Origin: an uncultured Prevotellaceae bacterium
GTDB lineage: Bacteria > Bacteroidota > Bacteroidia > Bacteroidales > Muribaculaceae
Reading direction: 5' to 3'
Assembly: GCA_900318645.1 (NCBI GenBank)
Contig: ONLH01000005.1
Location: forward strand, 1-64,000
DNA length: 64,000 nt
The notes under the pieces: model-generated
What the model was told of the DNA's origin: nothing
Databases searched by the model: none
What the model saw: only the letters and a program-made list of their open reading frames with translations
Shown here: in pieces, positions 34,397 to 44,158 of the stretch
Position numbering within the stretch: the first letter of the stretch is position 1
How the letters are laid out: every line of letters starts with the position of its first letter
Made by a program: the position numbers and the translations under genes

Positions 34397-35779
34397 TTAG
34401 TTTTTAGTTTTCATTCTTTCAGGGTGGCTTTTGACGTATTCCTGAATGCGCTCGGCAAACTTCAAATCCTTTTTATTCGTTGGGTCGGGAGTAAATTCCA
34501 TGTTTTCGGGAATGTCCTTGCCCAGGTCGATTACTAAATGTGCTTTAGAGGGCGACACGACAACCATCAGCGAGTCATAGAGCGCATGTGTGTAGGCATC
34601 ATAGGTCGCCATCGACAAGGTGTCGCCACTGACATTCACCGTCTGGTAATAGCGGCTTGAGATGCCGAATTTGTCAAAGCTCTCATCAAATCGTATGCGG
34701 TAATTCTTGGGCGAGCAATGGCTGACGGTGTAAACAGGTATCGCCGGAGCGCCATTTTTGTAAACGCCACCAATACGCCGCGCATAGGCGTGTTCGTGCC
34801 CCTGCATCACCAAGTCAACACCATATTGACGGACAAGGTCATCAAACATCCATCGCTGAATCAGGTTGTTGTTTTTCTTCTTGATGGAGTAGAGCGGATG
34901 ATGAAGGACAAGAATCTTCCATTTGGCCTCACTCTGTAGCAATTTCTTTTCCAGCCACTTGCGCTGTGACCATAGATAGAAAAACTCACGGTTGCTGTCA
35001 AGCACAAAAATCTGGGCATTGCCATAATTCAAGGTATAAACCATATTGTCTCCGACCTTGGAGTCCAGGAAATAGGAGAACACGAGGGGGAATCGGCGTT
35101 CAAGACGACGGATAATGCCCTTGAAGTAGTCGTGGTTGCCCGTCACGTTGAGCATGGGCATCGATTGGCCGATGCTGTCTAGATCACGGAATGTCTCGTT
35201 CCAATACTGGTTGGCAGGGCGCTCGGTCAAGTCACCGCCACACACAAGGAACTCTACCTCGGGATGTTGTGCCCAAGCCTCCATCAGCAGCTTGTTGGCT
35301 ACGCCACCGATGGTGTCCTGCACATCTCCCACAAAGAGGAACGAGAACTTGTCACGCCCCAGGGCATAGGTCTGGAAGGAGTACCACTGCGAAGACAGAC
35401 CACCGCTCAGGACACGGTAGCGATAATGGGATTCAGGTCGCAGTTGACGCAGACGAGCAACATAGTAAGCCGCTTTTCCCTTACGGGACTTGAATACCTC
35501 TCCCTCGGCATCGATATCGGTAGTGTCATTCGTGTCAAGGCAGACCAACTCCAAGCGTGAGGGTTGCAGTACCGTGTCGCATTGCCAACTCACGTTGCGC
35601 GACATCTCACTCTCGTCACCGAAAGTCAACATCACGTGGCCCGGAGCCTTCAGTGGCTGAACGGCCAACTCATCAGGATTTCCAAACCACACATTCCACC
35701 TGGTTGCTACCCATGTGGCCAAGGCAAGCATGAGTAACAACAGGACTATTCGCTTGATATTTTTAGACCTTGTTTTCAT
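34397..35779 (-). CDS. membrane-anchored metallophosphoesterase, purple-acid-phosphatase-like
   Basis: 460 residues. One N-terminal hydrophobic segment ('IVLLLLMLALATWVATRW') acts as an anchor or signal. A fibronectin-like domain (about 40-140) precedes a calcineurin-type phosphoesterase domain with metal-binding motifs 'FVGDVQDT', 'CGGDLTE', 'VTGNHDYF', 'LVLHHPLYS' and 'MQGHEHAYAR'. The layout matches purple acid phosphatase-like proteins; the substrate is unknown. Start at 35779, ten bases after the -7 box at 35789-35796. It is divergent from the LTA-synthase-like gene, with overlapping promoters. Confidence 0.9.
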   Translation of the reverse strand: MKTRSKNIKRIVLLLLMLALATWVATRWNVWFGNPDELAVQPLKAPGHVMLTFGDESEMSRNVSWQCDTVLQPSRLELVCLDTNDTTDIDAEGEVFKSRKGKAAYYVARLRQLRPESHYRYRVLSGGLSSQWYSFQTYALGRDKFSFLFVGDVQDTIGGVANKLLMEAWAQHPEVEFLVCGGDLTERPANQYWNETFRDLDSIGQSMPMLNVTGNHDYFKGIIRRLERRFPLVFSYFLDSKVGDNMVYTLNYGNAQIFVLDSNREFFYLWSQRKWLEKKLLQSEAKWKILVLHHPLYSIKKKNNNLIQRWMFDDLVRQYGVDLVMQGHEHAYARRIGGVYKNGAPAIPVYTVSHCSPKNYRIRFDESFDKFGISSRYYQTVNVSGDTLSMATYDAYTHALYDSLMVVVSPSKAHLVIDLGKDIPENMEFTPDPTNKKDLKFAERIQEYVKSHPERMKTKN

Positions 35780-35788
35780 TTTGTGGTG

Positions 35789-35805
35789 CAAAAATAGTAC
35801 TTTTG
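35789..35805. promoter_or_regulatory. face-to-face -7 boxes of two divergent genes
   Basis: Minus-strand TATTTTTG (35789-35796) and plus-strand TACTTTTG (35798-35805) are separated by one base. Each gene's upstream promoter half must lie in the other's leader, so the two polymerases should exclude each other. Confidence 0.55.
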
Positions 35806-35831
35806 TGCAACATTTCATGCAATTGACTATA

Positions 35832-37817
35832 ATGAAACGTCATTTTACTATATCCAATTTACCGCTGGTTGCCGTGTTATGGGACCTGCTGGTGGTCTAT
35901 TGTGCCTATACCCTGTGTCGCTGTATTTTTCTGGCACTAAACTGGTCGCTGTATGCCAGCACGTTGACTTGGAGCCATGGTCTGGGACTCTTCGGTGCCG
36001 GACTGCTTTTTGACACACCGGCCATTCTCTACACTAACGCTGTCATCCTGCTGATGCTTCTGCTGCCGTTGCACTGGAAAGAACGACCTGGTTATTATCG
36101 GGTGGCTAGATGGATCTATACCATTGTAAACAGCATTGCGGTGTATATCAACCTGATGGACTGTGTCTATTTCCCATTCACGGGCAAACGCACCACGGCA
36201 TCAGTTTTTGCCGAGTTCAGCAACGAGAGTACCGGTGAGATGCTGAAGATTTTCGGTGGTCAATTCCTGAGTCACTGGTATCTGGTACTGCTGGCGGCTC
36301 TGGTCACTTGGCTTTTCTGGAAATTGTTCAGGCCGAAGCCCAAGTCGGTCACAGCACCATTCCGTTTGCCACGGTATTATGCGATCCAGACGCTGTCGCT
36401 TCTTGTTGCCATACCGCTGTGCATCGGAGCCATCCGCGGCGGATTTACCAAGGCGACTCGCCCCATCACCATCAGCAACGCCAATCAGTACGTCAATCGT
36501 CCTGCTGAAACTGGCATCGTATTGAATACGCCGTTTTCCATCTTCCGCACATTGAAGAAAACGCCCTTTGTCGTTCCCAACTACATGAGCGAAGAGGAGG
36601 CGTCGGCGCTCTATACCCCACTCCACCAGTCCAATGACAGTGCTGCTTTCACACCGCGCAACGTCGTGGTACTCATTTTGGAGAGTTACAGCAAACAGCA
36701 CATCGGTTTCTATAACAAGACCCTGAGGAATGGAACATATAAGGGTTTCACGCCTTTCCTGGACTCGCTTATTACCAATGGAGCCATGACTTATCGCTAT
36801 TCCTATGCCAACGGGCGCAAGAGCATCGAGGGGATGCCGTCGGTACTGTCATCGCTGCCCAACTTCGTTGAACCACTGTTCCTCACCCCCGCATCGTTAA
36901 ATGCCATGTCGGGGCTTGCTCGGGAATTGGGCGAGAACAAGGGCTACACGACCGCCTTTTTCCATGGGGCGCAGAACAGTTCGATGGGCTTCCACGCCTT
37001 TGCCCGCGCCACAGGCTTCCAGCACTACTATGGCCGTGACGAATATAACGCCGACCCCAATTTTGACGGTGATGAAGACTTTGACGGCACATGGGCCATC
37101 TGGGACGAGGAATTCTTCCAGTTCTATGCCCAGCAGATGAACAAGATGCATGAGCCGTTCATGACGGCCCTGTTCAGCGCCTCAAGCCATGACCCGTTTG
37201 TCGTGCCCGAGAAATACAAGGGTCAATTCCCGCAAGGTGAGCGCCCCTTGCAGCAGTGCATAGCCTATACCGATTATGCGTTGAAACGCTTCTTTGAGAC
37301 AGCCAGTCGTCAGCCGTGGTTCAAGAACACGCTGTTTGTGATCACTGCCGACCACGTGAGCCAGCAGATTGATCCCTTCTATTGCACTACATTAGGCAAT
37401 TATTGTGTACCCATCATCCTGTATGCACCCGGAGACCCGTCGTTGCATGGCTATGACGAGGAGCAGATAGTGGAACAAATTGACATCATGCCTACCGTGC
37501 TCAGTTACCTGCACTATGACAAGCCTTATATCGCCTTTGGACGCGACATGCTGGGTACACCAGCCGACAAGGGCTTCGCCCTTCATTGGCTTCCCGAGTC
37601 CAGCAGCTATGAATACGTTTGGGGAGATTATGCCTTGCAATTTGATGGCAAGCAGGTCACCAGTGCCTACATGTTCCGCACCGACTCAACCTTCACTAAC
37701 AATGTCCTGAGCACCATGCCACCCGCTACCCTCAACCACATGGAACGCCACATGAAATCTATCATCCAGCAGTACATGCAACGCATGAATGGGGACCTAC
37801 TGACGGTTAAGCATTAG
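35832..37817 (+). CDS. LTA synthase family membrane phosphotransferase/sulfatase-fold protein
   Basis: About 661 residues. Five N-terminal membrane segments (to about residue 210) are followed by an alkaline phosphatase-superfamily domain. 'VVLILESYSKQHIGFYN' holds the metal-ligand Glu and the region of the nucleophile; 'YRYSYANGRKSIEGMPS' and 'FVITADHVS' are further metal or active-site motifs. Gram-positive relatives polymerise glycerol phosphate. In Bacteroidetes such enzymes more likely add phosphoglycerol or phosphoethanolamine to surface glycans or lipids. The start at 35832 follows the promoter; an ATG at 35817 in the same frame is an alternative. The GH3 lipoprotein gene follows after 32 bp. 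Confidence 0.88.
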   Translation: MKRHFTISNLPLVAVLWDLLVVYCAYTLCRCIFLALNWSLYASTLTWSHGLGLFGAGLLFDTPAILYTNAVILLMLLLPLHWKERPGYYRVARWIYTIVNSIAVYINLMDCVYFPFTGKRTTASVFAEFSNESTGEMLKIFGGQFLSHWYLVLLAALVTWLFWKLFRPKPKSVTAPFRLPRYYAIQTLSLLVAIPLCIGAIRGGFTKATRPITISNANQYVNRPAETGIVLNTPFSIFRTLKKTPFVVPNYMSEEEASALYTPLHQSNDSAAFTPRNVVVLILESYSKQHIGFYNKTLRNGTYKGFTPFLDSLITNGAMTYRYSYANGRKSIEGMPSVLSSLPNFVEPLFLTPASLNAMSGLARELGENKGYTTAFFHGAQNSSMGFHAFARATGFQHYYGRDEYNADPNFDGDEDFDGTWAIWDEEFFQFYAQQMNKMHEPFMTALFSASSHDPFVVPEKYKGQFPQGERPLQQCIAYTDYALKRFFETASRQPWFKNTLFVITADHVSQQIDPFYCTTLGNYCVPIILYAPGDPSLHGYDEEQIVEQIDIMPTVLSYLHYDKPYIAFGRDMLGTPADKGFALHWLPESSSYEYVWGDYALQFDGKQVTSAYMFRTDSTFTNNVLSTMPPATLNHMERHMKSIIQQYMQRMNGDLLTVKH

Positions 37818-37849
37818 AAATAAGAACGTTAATACCAAATTCAAGAGAT

Positions 37850-40210
37850 ATGAAGTACCTGACAGGAGTGAACATTATGTTGATGGCATTACCCATCATG
37901 TGCATCGCTGTATTGTTGGCAGGCTGCAAAAAGTCGGTCAATATCGAGCAGCGCGTTTATGAACTGTACAATAAGATGTCGCAAGAAGAACGCATCGCCC
38001 AGTTGAAAAGCATGTACATGGACGAGCTGTTCAATGAGCAAGGAAAACTGGATACGATTAAATGCCGTCAGTTGATTCCAAACGGCATCGGGCACTTTTC
38101 ACAGTTTGCCATGCAGGCTCCACGCGATCCCAACGAACTGCGAGACCGTGTAGCCGCGGTCCAAGACTGGCTGATTCATCACACCCCCAACGGAATACCG
38201 GCACTATGTCACGAGGAAGCCTTGACGGGCATTAACACCATGGGTGCAACTATCTATCCTCAACAGATAGGACAAGCTTGCTCGTTCAACACGCAATTAG
38301 CCGAGCTCAAGACCCGTCAAACCGGTACTGCCATGAGAAAAATGGGTGCTATTCTGGCCCTCTCGCCAATGGTCGATGTGTGCCGCAATCCCAGTTTCAA
38401 TCGCCTTGAGGAATCCTATGGTGAGGACGCTTATCTGTCGGCTGCGATGGGAACGGCATTCGTCAAAGGGATGCAGCAAGGTGACCTCAAGAAAGGTGTA
38501 GGAGCTTGTTCCAAGCATTACCTGGGATATGGGGGTGGTGGCGATGCCGACGAAAAGGAACTAATGGAAGAGATACTGTTTCCTCATGAAGCTATCATCC
38601 GCCTAGCAGGCAGCCACGTGATCATGCCGGGCTATCATGCCGTTCATGGAGTCAATTGTGTGGCTAATGCCGAGATTTTGCAGGATATCTTGCGCGGTTA
38701 TCTCGATTTTGATGGCATGGTGGTGAGCGATTATGGCTCTATCGATCAGATTCCAGAGCTCACCGACCCCGTGAAAAAAGCCGCTGCAGCCATTAATGCG
38801 GGCAATGATGTGGACTTCCCTACCGGCAACTGCTACCAACACTTGCAGCAAGCTATTAATCAAGGTCTTGTAAGTCCCGAAACCCTTGAACGGGCTGTAA
38901 AAAACGTGTTGCGCCACAAGATGCGTGCCGGGCTATTTGATAAGAACCCATACCTTTACAGCAAAGAGCAGATTACCCTCGATACGCCAGAGGAACGACA
39001 AACCGCCTATGATATCGCTACCCAGTCGGTGGTTCTGCTGGAGAATAACGGCATCCTGCCGCTTAAGGAGGCCAAAAACATACTCTTGACAGGCCCGAAT
39101 GCCAACACTATGTGGGCCATGTGTGGCGATTACTCCTTCCCAGCCATGTCCTATTTCTGGAAAAAGATGGAATCCGGTTACGAGCATCCTCATATCGTGA
39201 CCTTGCTTGAGGGTATGCAGGACCACAAGGCAAAGGACGTGAATATCCTTTATTCGCGCGGCTGCGACTGGACCGAGGAAATCGAAACCAAATATGATAA
39301 GAATGGCGACCCGCGTTCATGGGAATACGGACTGCTCCACCGCAAGGTGGACGCAGGAGAAACCGCCGACAAGGCTGAAGCGTTGGATATGGCGCGACGT
39401 AGTGATGTCATCGTGGCTGCCGTCGGCGAGAACGTGATGCTTTGTGGTGAGAATCGCGACCGTCAAGGCCTGAGATTGCCTGGCCGCCAGCAACAATTTG
39501 TCGAGGAACTGCTGGCTACGGGAAAGCCTGTCGTGCTTGTTGTGTTCGGTGGCCGCGCTCAGGTCATCTCGGACATCGCCGACCGTTGCGCTGCCGTCAT
39601 TCAAGCATGGTATCCGGGTGAAGAAGGCGGGCATGCTGTGGCCGACATCCTGTACGGGAAGGTCTCTCCCTCTGGCAAATTGTCCGTCAGCTATCCCAAA
39701 ACAGAGGTCTATGAGCCATTGTGCTACAACTATAGTGCTGAACCCGATCCTCGTGTACAGTGGCCCTTCGGCTACGGTTTGAGCTATACCACATTTGAAT
39801 ACAGCGACCTGAATGTCGAAGGAGATTTCTCAACGGCCTCTCGGAGCGTCAACCTTTCATTTGTGGTTAAGAACACAGGGAAGATGGCTGCAGACGAAGT
39901 CGCACAGGTCTATCTTTCCCCCACCAGCAGCAATCAGCCTCTTCGCCCGATTCAGTTACAGGGTTTTGCCCGTGTGTCGCTCAATCCCGGTGAGAGCAAG
40001 ACTGTCAAAATAAAGCTATATACCGAACAGTTCGGCTACTACAGCCACGAAGGCCAGCGCCAGTGGAATATTAGCCCAGGCTCATACTTTGTGAAAGTGG
40101 GAGCTTCATCGGCCGATATCAGGCTACAACAAACAGTTACCCTAAATGGCGAACCTGTCACCAAATCGCTAAGAGAGTATTACTTCTCGGAAACGGTCAT
40201 TGATCAATAA
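37850..40210 (+). CDS. glycoside hydrolase family 3 lipoprotein
   Basis: 786 residues. The N-terminus has a lipobox 'LLAGC' (Cys26), so it is probably lipid-anchored. GH3 N-terminal barrel (about 40-390) with 'KHYLGYGGGG' and nucleophile Asp294 in 'MVVSDYGSI'; C-terminal domain (about 400-640, 'VWYPGEEGGHAVADILYG' region); fibronectin III-like domain (about 670-760). It is longer at the N-terminus of the barrel than the GH3 at 12631 and only distantly similar. The substrate is probably a beta-glucoside or xyloside; which one is not readable. It probably shares a transcript with the preceding gene. Confidence 0.92.
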   Translation: MKYLTGVNIMLMALPIMCIAVLLAGCKKSVNIEQRVYELYNKMSQEERIAQLKSMYMDELFNEQGKLDTIKCRQLIPNGIGHFSQFAMQAPRDPNELRDRVAAVQDWLIHHTPNGIPALCHEEALTGINTMGATIYPQQIGQACSFNTQLAELKTRQTGTAMRKMGAILALSPMVDVCRNPSFNRLEESYGEDAYLSAAMGTAFVKGMQQGDLKKGVGACSKHYLGYGGGGDADEKELMEEILFPHEAIIRLAGSHVIMPGYHAVHGVNCVANAEILQDILRGYLDFDGMVVSDYGSIDQIPELTDPVKKAAAAINAGNDVDFPTGNCYQHLQQAINQGLVSPETLERAVKNVLRHKMRAGLFDKNPYLYSKEQITLDTPEERQTAYDIATQSVVLLENNGILPLKEAKNILLTGPNANTMWAMCGDYSFPAMSYFWKKMESGYEHPHIVTLLEGMQDHKAKDVNILYSRGCDWTEEIETKYDKNGDPRSWEYGLLHRKVDAGETADKAEALDMARRSDVIVAAVGENVMLCGENRDRQGLRLPGRQQQFVEELLATGKPVVLVVFGGRAQVISDIADRCAAVIQAWYPGEEGGHAVADILYGKVSPSGKLSVSYPKTEVYEPLCYNYSAEPDPRVQWPFGYGLSYTTFEYSDLNVEGDFSTASRSVNLSFVVKNTGKMAADEVAQVYLSPTSSNQPLRPIQLQGFARVSLNPGESKTVKIKLYTEQFGYYSHEGQRQWNISPGSYFVKVGASSADIRLQQTVTLNGEPVTKSLREYYFSETVIDQ

Positions 40211-40315
40211 CCATCAGGGTAAGAGTAAGAAATCATTGCAAAGGTTGTAATCATTACTGCGCTAAAAATTGCAGAACGATCAGTCAATCAGACCTGCATA
40301 TATACTCATATAACA

Positions 40316-40359
40316 ACAAGAAACACAAATCATTAATCATTGTGTTTCTTGTGTTTTTT
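40316..40359. terminator. bidirectional terminator between GH3 and serine hydrolase genes
   Basis: ACAAGAAACACAA (40316-40328) and TTGTGTTTCTTGT (40340-40352), a perfect 13-bp stem, followed by GTTTTTTG on the plus strand. Confidence 0.85.
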
Positions 40360-40378
40360 GTTCTAATTGCTGTTCTGG

Positions 40379-41503
40379 TTATTTTATAAATTGGAATCCC
40401 AAAATGCTGTACACCTTGTTGACGATACCCAGACGGTCAATGTCGGGGCGAGTCGAGAAGAAGAGGAAAATCATGTCACGCTCGGGTATCTTGCCAGCAT
40501 AGATCGTGAAGCCGCCATTGTCACCCAAGTGATAGACATGAGTGGGCAGACCGGGATAATCCTGAACGAAGAATCCATAGCCATAGCCCGTGTAAGGCTG
40601 GTAGCCATACTCGGCATCAGCAGGAATCTGAATCCAAGGATGATAAGCCAAGCGCTTGCTTGATGCACTCCAGACGCTATTGTCACGCAGGGCGCGCTCC
40701 CAACGCACGAAATCATTGATAGAGCAATAGAGTGCACCGTCGGCCTTAGTACCGAAGAAACTCTCCTCACCGTAGTCATATTCCTGCCATACACCCTTGC
40801 TGTTACGTTCATAGCCGTGTGCCAGATTGGCAATCTGACGGTCGGGCTCAAAGTAACGGCAGGTCTGCATTCCAGCTCGCCCGAACACATTGTCGTGCAT
40901 ATAGGTCTCGAAGGGAATACCGGTGGTCCGCTCCACAATCTGGTAAATCAACTGGAAGGTGGGGTTAATATACTCGTATTGGGTGCCAGGCTGGAAGTTC
41001 AAGCAGTTGAGGGTGCGCATGTACTGCACCGAAGTGACATCGTTGCTGTAGAGCACGAAGTTGCGGTCATCGCGAGGGCGCGCATCGGGAATACCCGAAG
41101 TGTGGCTCAGAATGTGATGCAATGTGATGTCCTCAAAAAATGCAGCCTGCAACTCAGGGAAAAACTTTGACAGCGGGTCGTTGAGCGATAACTTGCCCTC
41201 TTCGGCCAGTTGCAACAAAGCCACAGCCGAGAACTGCTTTGAAACCGAGGCAATGCAGAAGTTGGTCGCAAATGTCACCGGTGCCTTGGTCACCATATCA
41301 GCCACACCAAAGCAGCGGCTGTATAGCGTATCACTGCCTTGCATAATGAGCACGGCAGCACCCGGTTCATTAGGGTTATTATAAACGGCATTGAACACCT
41401 GGTCAATGCGTTGAGTCATTTCACGATTACTCATGTTTCTTGCTTGAACAGCGGTGGAAAAAACCATCAACGCTGCAATTATCAATAATCTGCTTTTCAT
41501 CAT
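40379..41503 (-). CDS. exported serine hydrolase, beta-lactamase/penicillin-binding fold
   Basis: 374 residues. Signal peptide 'MMKSRLLIIAALMVFSTAVQA'. The class C beta-lactamase-like catalytic motif SxxK is Ser86-Val-Ser-Lys89 ('IASVSKQFSA'), and the YxN-type motif is 'YIN' in 'QYEYINPTF'. A glycine-rich strand near the C-terminus ('LGDNGGFTIYAG') matches the HxG/KTG position. Members include esterases, D-aminopeptidases and PBP-like enzymes, so lactamase activity should not be assumed. The -7 box ends four bases before the first of two adjacent ATGs (41503, 41500). Confidence 0.9.
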   Translation of the reverse strand: MMKSRLLIIAALMVFSTAVQARNMSNREMTQRIDQVFNAVYNNPNEPGAAVLIMQGSDTLYSRCFGVADMVTKAPVTFATNFCIASVSKQFSAVALLQLAEEGKLSLNDPLSKFFPELQAAFFEDITLHHILSHTSGIPDARPRDDRNFVLYSNDVTSVQYMRTLNCLNFQPGTQYEYINPTFQLIYQIVERTTGIPFETYMHDNVFGRAGMQTCRYFEPDRQIANLAHGYERNSKGVWQEYDYGEESFFGTKADGALYCSINDFVRWERALRDNSVWSASSKRLAYHPWIQIPADAEYGYQPYTGYGYGFFVQDYPGLPTHVYHLGDNGGFTIYAGKIPERDMIFLFFSTRPDIDRLGIVNKVYSILGFQFIK

Positions 41504-41507
41504 GTGG

Positions 41508-41515
41508 CAAAATTA
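41508..41515 (-). promoter_or_regulatory. -7 box directly before the serine hydrolase start codon
   Basis: Minus-strand TAATTTTG, four bases before ATGATG, so transcription should begin at or beside the start codon. Confidence 0.5.
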
Positions 41516-41885
41516 GGCATTTTATTCTTCAGAACAACAAAAAGCACATAAAAAAGATTCGCGGCGCTCCCGCGTCACGAATCCTTCTGCAAATAACATT
41601 TCTCCAAATTTATTAACTTTTAACTTGAATAGAATTGATGAAAAGTTGGAATCATTCAATATTTAGTGTTAATTGAATGGGAATTATCTGACATATCATG
41701 TCAGAACTTCCTCAACTAACAAGACGATGCAAAAATACAACATTTTTTTAATCCACCAAAAAATATAGAGCAAAAATCAATAAAAAAACGCAATTTTCAT
41801 GTGCAAAAGCCCCAAATTAGTCCAAATCAAGCAAAAAATGACAATCAATGTCTACTCATGGACAAAATCCTACATTAAGGACCGT
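41516..41885. other. gene-free stretch with several hairpins
   Basis: No gene is supported. It holds a GATTCG/CGAATC hairpin (about 41558-41585) followed by ATTAACTTTTAA (about 41611), the same arrangement as at 514-560; a CATTCAAT/ATTGAATG hairpin (41653-41679); and a TCTGACAT/ATGTCAGA hairpin (41687-41705). The rest, to the end of the alcohol dehydrogenase gene, is AT-rich. Confidence 0.5.
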
Positions 41886-43058
41886 TTATAAGCAGTTGCG
41901 AAATATTGACTCTATATCTTGCTGGTTGAGGGGAACGAAGCCAGGAAGTATACCTCCAGCGCATGACTTGCGCGCCATCGTGGGGATGTGCTCATCGTTG
42001 ATCCCCAGTGCAGTTAAAGTACTGGTCAAGCCCAATGTACCGAAGAGGAACTCTTTGGTCTTCTCAATAGCCTCACGGGCTATGTCCATTGCGGGAAGAC
42101 TGGCATCGATACCAAAGACATTCACACCATACTGTACATACTTGCTCACGGTCTTCTCGCTCAAGCAGTACTCCATCCAACGCGGAGTGATAATTGCCAG
42201 TCCCAGACCATGGGTAATATCGTAATAGGCCGAAACCTCGTGTTCCATTGGGTGACAGCTCCAAGCCTGGCGTTTACCGCCGTCAACAAACCCGTTGATT
42301 GCCCATGACGAGGTCCACATCAGGTTGGCTCGAGCCTCATAGTTCTCTGGCTCCTTCATGGCGATGGGAGCATACTTGATAATGGTCTTCATCATGCCCT
42401 CCATGAAGCAATCGAGCATATAGAGGTCTTGATTCATATTAAAATAGACCTCAAAGATGTGAGAAAGCATATCGGCTGCGCCACAAGCGGTCTGATAGGG
42501 GCTGACGGTATAGGTTACCGTGGGATCAAGGAAGGAGACCTTAGGCAACAAGGTGGGACGCTCCACGCGGCCGATTTTGTCATTGGTCTCGGGGTTGCTG
42601 ATCACACCACCGGCATCCATCTCGCTACCCGTTGCCGAGAGAGTCAGCACAGTGATGATGGGTAAGGCATCGGTAATGGGAGCCCATTTCTCATTGAAGA
42701 AGTCCCACGGGTCATGATCCACCTTGGCACCTGCAGCCATAAACTTGGTGGCATCAATCGTTGAACCGCCACCAACAGCCAGCAAGACATCGATGTTGTG
42801 TTCCTTGCACATCTGAGCGCCACGGCGCACACTGTCAATGCGAGGATTAGGCTCAATGCCAGAGAGTTCAAACAGTTCCATGCCGGCTTTCTTGACCTCG
42901 TCCACTACAGCATCATAGAGTCCCGTGCGCTTGATAGAGCCACCACCATAAGTAAGCAGCACTCGTTTGCCGAATTTACTAAGCTCCTCGCTGAGGTGCT
43001 GTAACTGATTCTCTCCAAAATATACCTTTACAGGAATATTATAGACGAAATTGTTCAT
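41886..43058 (-). CDS. iron-containing alcohol dehydrogenase
   Basis: 390 residues, the group III ADH family (BdhA/YqhD type). It uses NAD(P)H to reduce aldehydes in the cytoplasm. The N-terminal nucleotide-binding half has 'VLLTYGGGSIKRTG' and 'VLLAVGGGSTIDATK'. The metal ligands fit Asp and His in 'AADMLSHIFE' and two His in 'EHEVSAYYDITHGLGLAI'. The start at 43058 (MNNFVYNIPVKVYFG) matches family N-termini; an ATG two codons earlier also exists. It follows the DUF362 gene by about 37 bp and probably shares its transcript. Confidence 0.94.
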   Translation of the reverse strand: MNNFVYNIPVKVYFGENQLQHLSEELSKFGKRVLLTYGGGSIKRTGLYDAVVDEVKKAGMELFELSGIEPNPRIDSVRRGAQMCKEHNIDVLLAVGGGSTIDATKFMAAGAKVDHDPWDFFNEKWAPITDALPIITVLTLSATGSEMDAGGVISNPETNDKIGRVERPTLLPKVSFLDPTVTYTVSPYQTACGAADMLSHIFEVYFNMNQDLYMLDCFMEGMMKTIIKYAPIAMKEPENYEARANLMWTSSWAINGFVDGGKRQAWSCHPMEHEVSAYYDITHGLGLAIITPRWMEYCLSEKTVSKYVQYGVNVFGIDASLPAMDIAREAIEKTKEFLFGTLGLTSTLTALGINDEHIPTMARKSCAGGILPGFVPLNQQDIESIFRNCL

Positions 43059-43095
43059 TATCATTTGATTTTGAGATAAAACTTAAAGTAATTAT

Positions 43096-44040
43096 TTAGA
43101 GTTTGACGATTACATAGTTCTTAGTGCCGAGACCGATGTGCTCTGCCCAATCAATGGTATGGGTTCCGTGGCGGCTGTTGATGCGCTCAATGAGGGGAGC
43201 ATTGTCATCACCAGCCTTAGCCTTGTGGTTCATCACCATCTGCACACATGCCCAGTCAAGCGCCACGGGATCCAAGCTAGCCATGATGCCCATATCCTTG
43301 AGCATAGGTTTCTCGGGGGTACCGTCACAGTCACAATCAACCGACATGTTGTTCATCACATTAATATAAATAACATGTCCACCCATATAGTTGTGCACTG
43401 CCTGGGCTGCTGCAGCCATCGATTCCAGGAAGCCATCCTGGTCTTCGATGTGGTTCCATGCATCGCTGGCATCATCGGTATAACCTGCTGAATGGATATA
43501 GGCCTTGCCGGCTGTGCTAGCGACACCGATTGAGGCGTTCTTCAAGACACCACCATAGCCACCCATGGCATGCCCCTTGAAGTGGGCCAGGTTAATCATC
43601 CAATCATAGTTGGCCAAGTGATCACCGACGATGTCATACTTGATGTGACTGCGGTCCTTGACAGGAATCCGCATTTGACCAAATTCGTCCATGATATCCA
43701 CGGCAAAGATGGAATCAAAGCCGTGCTCATGAATTGTCTGCCAGTGCTTGGACACGTCCTGACGAGAACCGCCATAGGCTGTGCAACACTCCACGATCGT
43801 GCCATTCACCTCTTCCACCAGATTGCGGATAAGCGTGGGTTTGAGATAATGGTTGTTGCCTGCTTCGCCAGTGCTGATTTTCACTGCGACACGTCCAGTG
43901 GGTTCCACACCAAGCGCTTTATAAATCTTGACTAGAGACTCGGGTGAGATTTCGGTTGTGTAATACACCGTGCTCTGGCCGTTAGCCATGAAAGCCAATA
44001 ACATGGCTGCCATAACGGTTAATAATGTTGTCCGTTTCAT
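43096..44040 (-). CDS. exported DUF362 protein
   Basis: 314 residues. Signal peptide 'MKRTTLLTVMAAMLLAFMANG', then a single DUF362 domain: 'RVAVKISTGEAGNNHYLKP', 'GHAMGGYGGVLKNASIG', 'LDPVALDWACVQMV'. Many DUF362 proteins carry ferredoxin-type iron-sulfur motifs. Here there are only isolated cysteines ('ECC', 'CDCDG'), so no 4Fe-4S ferredoxin module is present. Function unknown. Export is unusual enough to note and fits the exported flavodoxins next to it. It has its own -7 box at 44074-44081. Confidence 0.85.
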   Translation of the reverse strand: MKRTTLLTVMAAMLLAFMANGQSTVYYTTEISPESLVKIYKALGVEPTGRVAVKISTGEAGNNHYLKPTLIRNLVEEVNGTIVECCTAYGGSRQDVSKHWQTIHEHGFDSIFAVDIMDEFGQMRIPVKDRSHIKYDIVGDHLANYDWMINLAHFKGHAMGGYGGVLKNASIGVASTAGKAYIHSAGYTDDASDAWNHIEDQDGFLESMAAAAQAVHNYMGGHVIYINVMNNMSVDCDCDGTPEKPMLKDMGIMASLDPVALDWACVQMVMNHKAKAGDDNAPLIERINSRHGTHTIDWAEHIGLGTKNYVIVKL

Positions 44041-44073
44041 TATTTCGTGTTGTTAATTCATCATTTTTCCGCG

Positions 44074-44081
44074 CAAATATA
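44074..44081 (-). promoter_or_regulatory. -7 box of the DUF362-alcohol dehydrogenase unit
   Basis: Minus-strand TATATTTG, 34 bp before ATG. It divides the redox island into two transcription units. Confidence 0.5.
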
Positions 44082-44158
44082 CGACATTTTTATGACATAT
44101 CATAACCTCACAGTCCTGCAAGATTTTTTTCAACCTCCAAAAACTATATAATAGGATT

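Noticed and set aside
40379-41503. Beta-lactam resistance gene
   Set aside because: The SxxK and YxN motifs show the fold only; the family contains many esterases and peptidases, and nothing points to lactam hydrolysis.
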